Below, piece by piece: positions 57,571 to 64,000 of a stretch of 64,000 nt of DNA. The DNA is from Glandiceps talaboti (taxonomy: Eukaryota > Hemichordata > Enteropneusta > Spengelidae). Position 1 is the stretch's first letter. Every line of letters begins with the position of its first letter. The notes under the pieces were generated by a model that worked only from the letters and a program-made list of their open reading frames with translations, made no database searches and was not told the origin of the DNA. Location: contig NC_135568.1 of assembly GCF_964340395.1 (NCBI RefSeq), positions 1,036,001 through 1,100,000 of the forward strand, in the 5' to 3' direction. Made by a program: the position numbers and the translations under genes.

Positions 57571-60485
57571 TTGTCTTCCTTTTCTACTCCAGGCGAAACA
57601 CTAAATTTAGATCTTTATTGACTTCTACTTGTACGCTCCGAGAAACCAGGAAACAATTAACTTTAAACGATGTATTTTATTTCTCTAGTGTCTTTGATAT
57701 TACCTAATATAATACATTAACCTCCGAGTACGTGATGAAGTAGAGATACTCCGTAACTCATCTGTAAACGCTCGATCAATTATTATCGATCTGTTAAAAT
57801 GTGTTTGCTAGCGGCACAGAATCGATTTAAGATATTCAGTGCTACCCTGCAGGTGTGAACATTTTAAATCGCCTTTTTAGAAAGTATTGCGTTATTGCCA
57901 CAATAGAGATGATAGATTGTTGACAGTTTTTGACGTCTCGTTCTACAGACTTGTTTTATTATTCGAAGTAATAGAAGTGATCTGACAGATTAGTCTTAGT
58001 GAAATAACGAATATGAGTTGTTCATGTCATCGTCTAGCCTAGTACACTATCTTCCAAAGTGTATCATCGTTATAGTCATGGATACAATAGTAGTATAATT
58101 TAACACCTGCTTCATTTCATAATGTCTGTGATCATCTTGCACAAGCCATTTCTTCGGCAATATTTTTCATCATAAAATTTACGAGAAATGACAGCGAATA
58201 AAACAAATGCATTTTTTAAAAATAGTTATGACTTTCAACGCCTCCAACAGTATCAAAAATGATGTTTGCCAATAATTACCATGGCAATTTCTTTATTTTT
58301 GTCAGAAAATATGTAACGACAGAAGTTGGAAAAAAAAACTCATTCAGTATTTTATTCGTGACTAATGCACACATTACAGTACAGTACAGTACAGTACAGT
58401 ACAAGTGAAGTACGTAGTTGCACAATATTCCGTGGAAATTACATAGTAATGAATCCAGTATAATAAAAAACTGGGTTTGCTTTGTAATTGTTTTTTAATT
58501 TGTTCTTCTCCCTCCCCCTTATATTAGTTCCTACCTCCCCCCTTATATTAGTTCCTGCCCCTTTATATTAGTTCCTGCCCCCCCCCTTTATATTAGTTCC
58601 TGCCCCCTTCTTTATATTAGTTCCTGTTTACTATACAGTTAACTTGAAAATAAATTCAATTGTAAAGATAGTTTTAATATCCCAGTGCAATATAAATTTG
58701 AGATTTGCCAAATTAAATTTGCAGAAAAATAATATTGCTTCATATTTTTGACTGGAAAATTGTGGATAACATCTTTATTGTTATTTTTCTGAATATATAA
58801 ACGACACTTTCCGAAGACTTACATGGAACATTGCTATAAAGCATTATAATTATGTACTTGTACATTTGGATTAGATAGTGTAATGGTAGAAGTACTTCAA
58901 GTCAAAACGGGATTATTAATTTATATTTATTTAAATTATAAAATTGAAGTCAGTGGATATTAGTTGATATCTTTTCAAAGGGACATTTCAATCATTCCCA
59001 TGGGAAATCTATTAATGTTGATATTTTAAAATCCATTTGTCAATTTGTTTCTTGTACTTGAAAAAAGCCTTTTGTTAAATTCCTGGAGTAAAGAAATAGT
59101 TATTAAAATGACAAAATGTACAGAACAGGTACAATAGGTCCACTGATGTGTAACATCTCTTTGTCTCAGTTTTTTATAAAATGTCGCGAACAGCGAAGGC
59201 GAATTGAAAATCTTGCAAGCGAATGAAAGTGATATCACAAAGAGTTTCATTAACACTTAAAATTTAGCACAACTTTGAGGAGCTGTTCCGAAGATTCTCT
59301 TCCACACAGACAAACTTACCAGAAACATAAGTATCCACTGTAAACTCGAAACGTGTATGACCGACCAACGTATTGAACCTTAAAGTTTCAATACGGGTGA
59401 GAAATCGATATTTTTGCAAGTAGGAAAAAATTGTAAAATGTTCATTAATTTGAAATCCAAAATAGATACGTATTTGTCATGCATATCACCACTTGAAAGG
59501 GAAACGTCTCTCCTGGAAATAAAATTATTTTCATAAACATTTAATATTAATGAATATTCATCAGAAGGTAATAAGCACTGAAGAGTTATAAATGTTCATG
59601 TTTGCTGAGACCCACAAGGCATCAGTTTACCACTGAAAGAACAGTGACTAAACACCTAGAAGTGAAAAGGAGTTTTAATTTAGTGTTTCTTGAAAAACGA
59701 ACGAAATGTATGTGATGTGAAATCATGAAATAACTCTCCAGAACTCAAAATTTACGAAGCTATTTTATTTTCTATAGTAGCGTTACCCTTTCCGAAATAG
59801 CATAAAATAGCAGTGATGTACCAACTATTGATAGACATACAATTATACCCAGTAAGCACAGACATGCGCAGTACAAAACTCACATGTGTCTTTAATATTA
59901 AATAAAAGCATAGATTCTGAAACAATACCTTGAAGTAAGATCGTAATCATATACATTAACTAAAGATAAGAAGTTAAACAAACATTCCGAGATATTATAG
60001 TATTGTACTGTGTGACTTTCCAATCGGTGATTTTAATGACCCCTATGTTCGGTACGAAAGGTGAAGATGTGTTGTCTCAGCGATAAAATAAAATAAAGTG
60101 TATATAGACGTGCATACAGATTATCTCATTAATATATCCTACGGGTCACGAAATTTGAAATTCATGAAATATACTATTCCAGAATTTTTCTAATCATGTG
60201 AATCATTACAAATTCATTTGGGTTACATTGAATTAACATACGCCACATTATGAATTTAGAATTTTAAAGGAATCTCCGCACTTACGTGTAATATTTGAAT
60301 AAACTTGGTAATATGTGTATCTAACCGTATTGAACATCTTGTGCATTGTGATCCATGTAGGATAGAATTCTATAGTATTCTTTGCTGGTATGTAATATAA
60401 GGCAATATTAGGAATAGTAAACATATATATGGCTAGATGAAAGTGGAAGTTTTGCTGGGGTGTAGACATTTGTTATAACAGCGTG
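57571..60485. other. Geneless AT-rich region with small repeats
   Basis: (GTACA)n at 58377-58402 and a five-copy C-rich minisatellite of TTATATTAGTTCCT(G/A)CC at about 58515-58627. No exon supported on either strand. Confidence 0.5.
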
Positions 60486-60760
60486 TTCGTTAATTATAGT
60501 CCATAGTCAATCAGTAAGAATTTGTAAAGCGCCCAAATCCAATACTTCATAATGTTCTATGGCGCTGAACAGGAACAATAGTAGATCATTGTAAAAAGTT
60601 AGAAAACTCTTGTAAACAGATGCATCTTGATATCCTTCTTGAATGTATTGACAGTGAGTGATGGATGAAGTTCAAGTGGTACATTGTTCCATAAGAGGGG
60701 TGTTGCTCACGAGAACGCACGCTCACCATATTACTTTGTATTACAACGTGGTACACGGTA
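60486..60760. repeat. Dispersed repeat fragment (AAAGCGC type)
   Basis: AGTAAGAATTTGTAAAGCGC, CCAAATCC, ATGGCGCTGAACAG, then GTACATTGTTCCATAAGAGG and CACGAGAACGCACGCTCACC. This order is typical of a non-autonomous element common in marine invertebrate genomes. It has no coding capacity. Confidence 0.5.
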
Positions 60761-61359
60761 TGATAAAGAGGTGTCTGTGTTATATACTATACAAATAAAC
60801 TTACACCTACTGCATACAGCCTCGTATCGGATAATTCAGAGTCCAATCTTTACTTTGTTGAAATCAATATATATGTGTAATTCTTACCTGTCAGATGAAA
60901 AAGCCAGATATAATATAATAATAATCAGTTATTGAACAAAATGAACAAAATTGAAAACTGATATAAACCTGAGTGAGAACAACACCAGCCTTACAGTAAT
61001 CGTGTTAAATACAGCTCTCTGGGTGATAATTCGATATATAATGTGGTTGTATTGATAACGTCAAGTTGATCAAATCAATACTGCTCTGCTGTGATAGATA
61101 ATTCGGTATATGATGTGAGTGTCGTGATAACGGCAAGTCGACCTACTAATAAACAAAATCTATTTATAGCTGGTAGGTAGTATATGTACTTTGTTTTCAA
61201 TATGCCTGGTAAAAAAATTTATAAAATTTGTATCTCTAGAGTTTAGGGTAGGGTTCTTTCATTTCCATCAATAACAAGAATACATCCACTGAAAATATAC
61301 GGTTTATAAATTAATGAATACCATTTGTTTTCAAAACTATACAAACCATTGTGTTGAAC
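60761..61359. other. No gene; short duplication
   Basis: A segment TGATA(G)ATAATTCG(A/G)TATAT recurs at about 61024 and 61097 (two copies of about 73 bp). Confidence 0.5.
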
Positions 61360-61428
61360 AGACAAACTAACTGACTGACTGACTGACTGACTGACTGACT
61401 GACTGACTGACTGGCTGGCTGGCTGGCT

Positions 61429-61505
<77 letters not shown>
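61360..61505. repeat. (GACT)n, (GGCT)n, (GACA)n compound microsatellite
   Basis: Three related tetranucleotide blocks in series, ending in about 20 GACA copies. Confidence 0.97.
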
Positions 61506-61506
<1 letters not shown>

Positions 61507-61684
61507 TGTGGATTTGGAATATACAATGTATATGGAAAATACTCAGCTGTCATTTACACTGATTCTATCTATTATTCAAGATCATGACGTTATTATATAA
61601 GTCTAAATTACGTCAAACAGTTCTACCGTTGAATAATTCATATCTCTATCTGTAATGAAATATATGAGTTATGATAACTAGCTA

Positions 61685-61981
61685 ATGATAAATAAGAATG
61701 CCTTGGGATGTGGATATAATGAAAGAAGCTTGAGAGAAGACACAGCAGTCAAAGATTATTATTGTGTTTTCTCAAACACAAAATCCAGGGCTCAAGTTTG
61801 GTATGGCATTACATATTGCCGAGAAGCATATTGTGTACGATTAAGCTTAGCTAAATTTATATTCAGAATACGGTGCATATACTTTTCTGATTCCCGTGGC
61901 ATTAGAATCAGAGTAAATATCACCGGGGAATTCACACATGGGTTGAATCAATCTTTTCAGGAATTGCCAAAGGAGGAATGA
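61685..61981 (+). CDS. 98-codon ORF of unknown status
   Basis: ATG-initiated ORF (starts MINKNALGCGYNERSLRE, ends FQELPKEE) in a geneless area. It is Cys-, Tyr- and Arg-rich with no signal peptide or domain recognised. GIRIRVN within it recalls the IRIASVN of prostanoid-receptor TM7, but the following DPW is absent, so it is not accepted as the missing GPCR exon. It may be chance. Confidence 0.2.
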   Translation: MINKNALGCGYNERSLREDTAVKDYYCVFSNTKSRAQVWYGITYCREAYCVRLSLAKFIFRIRCIYFSDSRGIRIRVNITGEFTHGLNQSFQELPKEE

Positions 61982-62404
61982 ATGAGAGCTGACTGCATAG
62001 TTTCCCATAGGTTCGTCTTATCTTAAATTACCAAGACTTGCAATCAAATCAGTAATTGACATTTAAAGTACGCCTCAGAGTGCGTCAATGGAAATTGACG
62101 GAGTCATTTGGTGTACTCGGTAAAAGTACGAGGTAAGGAGTGCCTAAAAGACTAAGCAAAATCCCCTTATGTGAGTGGGTAGATTTATTTAAATATACAG
62201 TAATTGTTATTCTGCGAATTCTGAAAAGGTTTATAGTGTTCCTTCGAGCTCACTTTCACAGTGAGTTTAACCATAGACCCCCTAGCTGTACGGTCTAAGG
62301 TTTAAGCTAAATAACCAACGCTGATAGGTAACTCTTTATTCTTACTTTTTAGCGAATATGGTGACAAGTGTTCTAGTAGTAATCTCTCAATAAATCAGTC
62401 TCCT

Positions 62405-62670
62405 TTCTCGGATGTCAAGGAATGAAGTGAGAGGGAAAGTCGGATTTCAGGGAATGATCGAAGTGAGAGAGAAAGTCGGATTTCAGGGAATTAAGTGAGA
62501 GGGAAAGTCGCATTTCATGGAATGATCGAAGTGAGAGAGAAAGTCGGATTTCAGGGAATGAAGTCGGATTTCTGGGAATGATCGAAGTGAGAAGGAAAGT
62601 CGGATTCCAGGGAATGAAGTGATAGAGAAAGTAGGATTTCAGGGAATGAAGTGATAGGGAAAGTCGGATA
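62405..62670. repeat. Minisatellite of GAAAGTCGGATTTCAGGGAATGA-type units
   Basis: About seven imperfect units of 30-45 bp alternating AAGTCGGATTTCAGGGAATG and ATCGAAGTGAGAGAGAAAGT. Confidence 0.9.
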
Positions 62671-63084
62671 TCTGATATATGGACATCCCAAAGTCACGTA
62701 AAAGGCTAAATAACTTTGTCCAAGTTAAAGTCCATCTAGTGTTTGTTCTATAGTCGCTTACAATTCAAAATGAAGTGAAGAGATTCATAAGCAGATTTAC
62801 AAATATCAGAGGTTACCTAAAAACGTCGTATCCATGGCAACCTGTCGGATGTGAGTAGAAGGTAGTACAAGAAGATTTGTATTAAAACTACATCAATGCT
62901 AGGAAGACTGATTGACTATAAAGTAACTTATATGCTGTGATCTTCTCCTATGACCGTATCTCCCTCAGAGTATAGAAATTAAATCTATTGACTTTCCGTT
63001 TGTGCATAATATTTTATTCTCTCCCTCTCGTAATTTTCTTATGATTATTTGTATGTCTTTGTCTCTGTTTCTTTCTTCCAGTCC
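62671..63084. other. No feature recognised
   Basis: Unique AT-rich sequence without coding signs. Confidence 0.4.
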
Positions 63085-63086
63085 GA

Positions 63087-63118
<32 letters not shown>

Positions 63119-63196
63119 TTTTCTGTCTGTGTCAGTCTATTTATCGCTTTACCTCTTCAATCCCTCTCTCTTCTTGTCTTTCTCTCTTCTTGTCTT

Positions 63197-63265
<69 letters not shown>

Positions 63266-63312
63266 AAGTATATAATATAGTTTGTATATATACACAGTCG
63301 TGTGTGTGTGAC

Positions 63313-63391
<79 letters not shown>

Positions 63392-63420
63392 GGGGGGGTT
63401 TGGAGAGAGGGACGGAGGAA
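63085..63420. repeat. (TCTG)n, (TA)n and (GA)n microsatellites
   Basis: TCTG at 63085-63130 and 63196-63262, TA at about 63317-63352, directly followed by GA to 63385 and G-rich sequence. Confidence 0.95.
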
Positions 63421-63900
63421 GGGAGAAAGAGGGGGAGGGAGAGGGTGAGCGAAAACTACCAGGGGCTCACTCTCTTTCATTTCAGCCAGAGTGTGTAGTG
63501 CTATGTAAATAGTGCAAAACTGTCAGTCTTCAGTCTTATCTCTAGTCAGCCATAAACATCACTTAGTTAGTATATAATATTGATATCAAGAGATATTTAG
63601 TACAGTACTTTGTAAAGTCGTCACAAAGTTCACCTTTCGCTCTTTATATTAATTACTTGTAAGTGCATAATTTTATCGAGTCATTTGACGTGTCGCCATT
63701 GTACGATAACTCTATTATAAACAGCTTCAATAGGTGTCTATAGTAATTAGTCTCTGTACACGTATTATACATAGAATCCTCTTTTAATAGTTGAGTGAAT
63801 ATCTACCTAACGATCGTACGAAACTCGTACTCTGGAGATAGGTGATAGCCGTTGAATTAGTAAAGTAACTCATTTATCCAAACGTCCCGGTTATCTTCTT
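63421..63900. other. No feature recognised
   Basis: No exon or element seen. Confidence 0.4.
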
Positions 63901-63901
63901 C

Positions 63902-63962
<61 letters not shown>

Positions 63963-64000
63963 CACACACACACACACACACACACACGCGCGCGCGCGCA
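63902..64000. repeat. (CAGA)n, (CA)n, (CG)n compound repeat at window edge
   Basis: About 15 CAGA copies pass into about 13 CA copies and then GCGC alternation up to the end of the window. Confidence 0.97.

Noticed and set aside
61685-61981. ORF with GIRIRVN as missing GPCR TM7
   Set aside because: The key DPW and helix length are absent; kept only as an ORF of unknown status.

Overview
This window looks like animal nuclear DNA. It is AT-rich, its genes are split by introns with GT/AG boundaries, and it is full of microsatellites, minisatellites and remnants of DNA transposons and a Penelope-like element. The gene set is a PARP14-like macrodomain ADP-ribosyltransferase, a histamine N-methyltransferase-like enzyme, a prostanoid-receptor-like GPCR, a CHST-type sulfotransferase and a double-TM2 membrane protein. 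Together with captured integrase-like and HECT-like ORFs, this points to a marine invertebrate, probably a deuterostome such as a hemichordate or lancelet. The species assignment is inference.

Layout. 1-10.5 kb is mobile-element territory: an integrase-core (rve) ORF on the minus strand, an intact 534-residue HECT-like ORF on the minus strand, an inverted-repeat element, and three arrays of one 21-bp near-palindromic repeat. 10.5-13.8 kb is tandem repeats, including 30 copies of a 36-bp unit with nested higher-order structure. 14.2-26.2 kb holds a complete plus-strand gene of 19 coding exons (1,054 codons) for four macrodomains and a C-terminal ADP-ribosyltransferase domain. It has a candidate TATA/kappaB promoter and a poly(A) signal 13 bp after the stop codon. 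One intron carries a hammerhead-ribozyme motif of Penelope type. A 30-bp minisatellite follows the gene.

28-34 kb has a candidate promoter and first exon, two short MITE-like elements, and a two-exon minus-strand gene for a protein with two TM2 domains and a Pro/Tyr/Gln-rich tail. 37.5-39.0 kb holds the last two exons of a second macrodomain gene (plus). 40.1-42.7 kb is a three-exon, 288-residue histamine N-methyltransferase-like gene (minus). 43-48.8 kb has no gene, but contains an old 1.3-kb-offset duplication and a repeat shared in inverted orientation with 49.7 kb. 48.85-51.0 kb is a two-exon sulfotransferase gene (plus). 52.6-53.5 kb is a dead Merlin/ISXO2-like transposase. 54.25-55.1 kb is the first coding exon of a prostanoid-receptor-like GPCR, whose TM7 exon I could not find. 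55.1-64 kb is essentially geneless and repeat-rich.

The two macrodomain genes lie about 11 kb apart on one strand and each has a kappaB-like decamer nearby. This suggests, as inference, a small immune-type ADP-ribosylation locus. The other genes show no obvious functional link beyond proximity. All exon boundaries were placed by reading splice sites and reading frames by eye; no alignment or database search was run.
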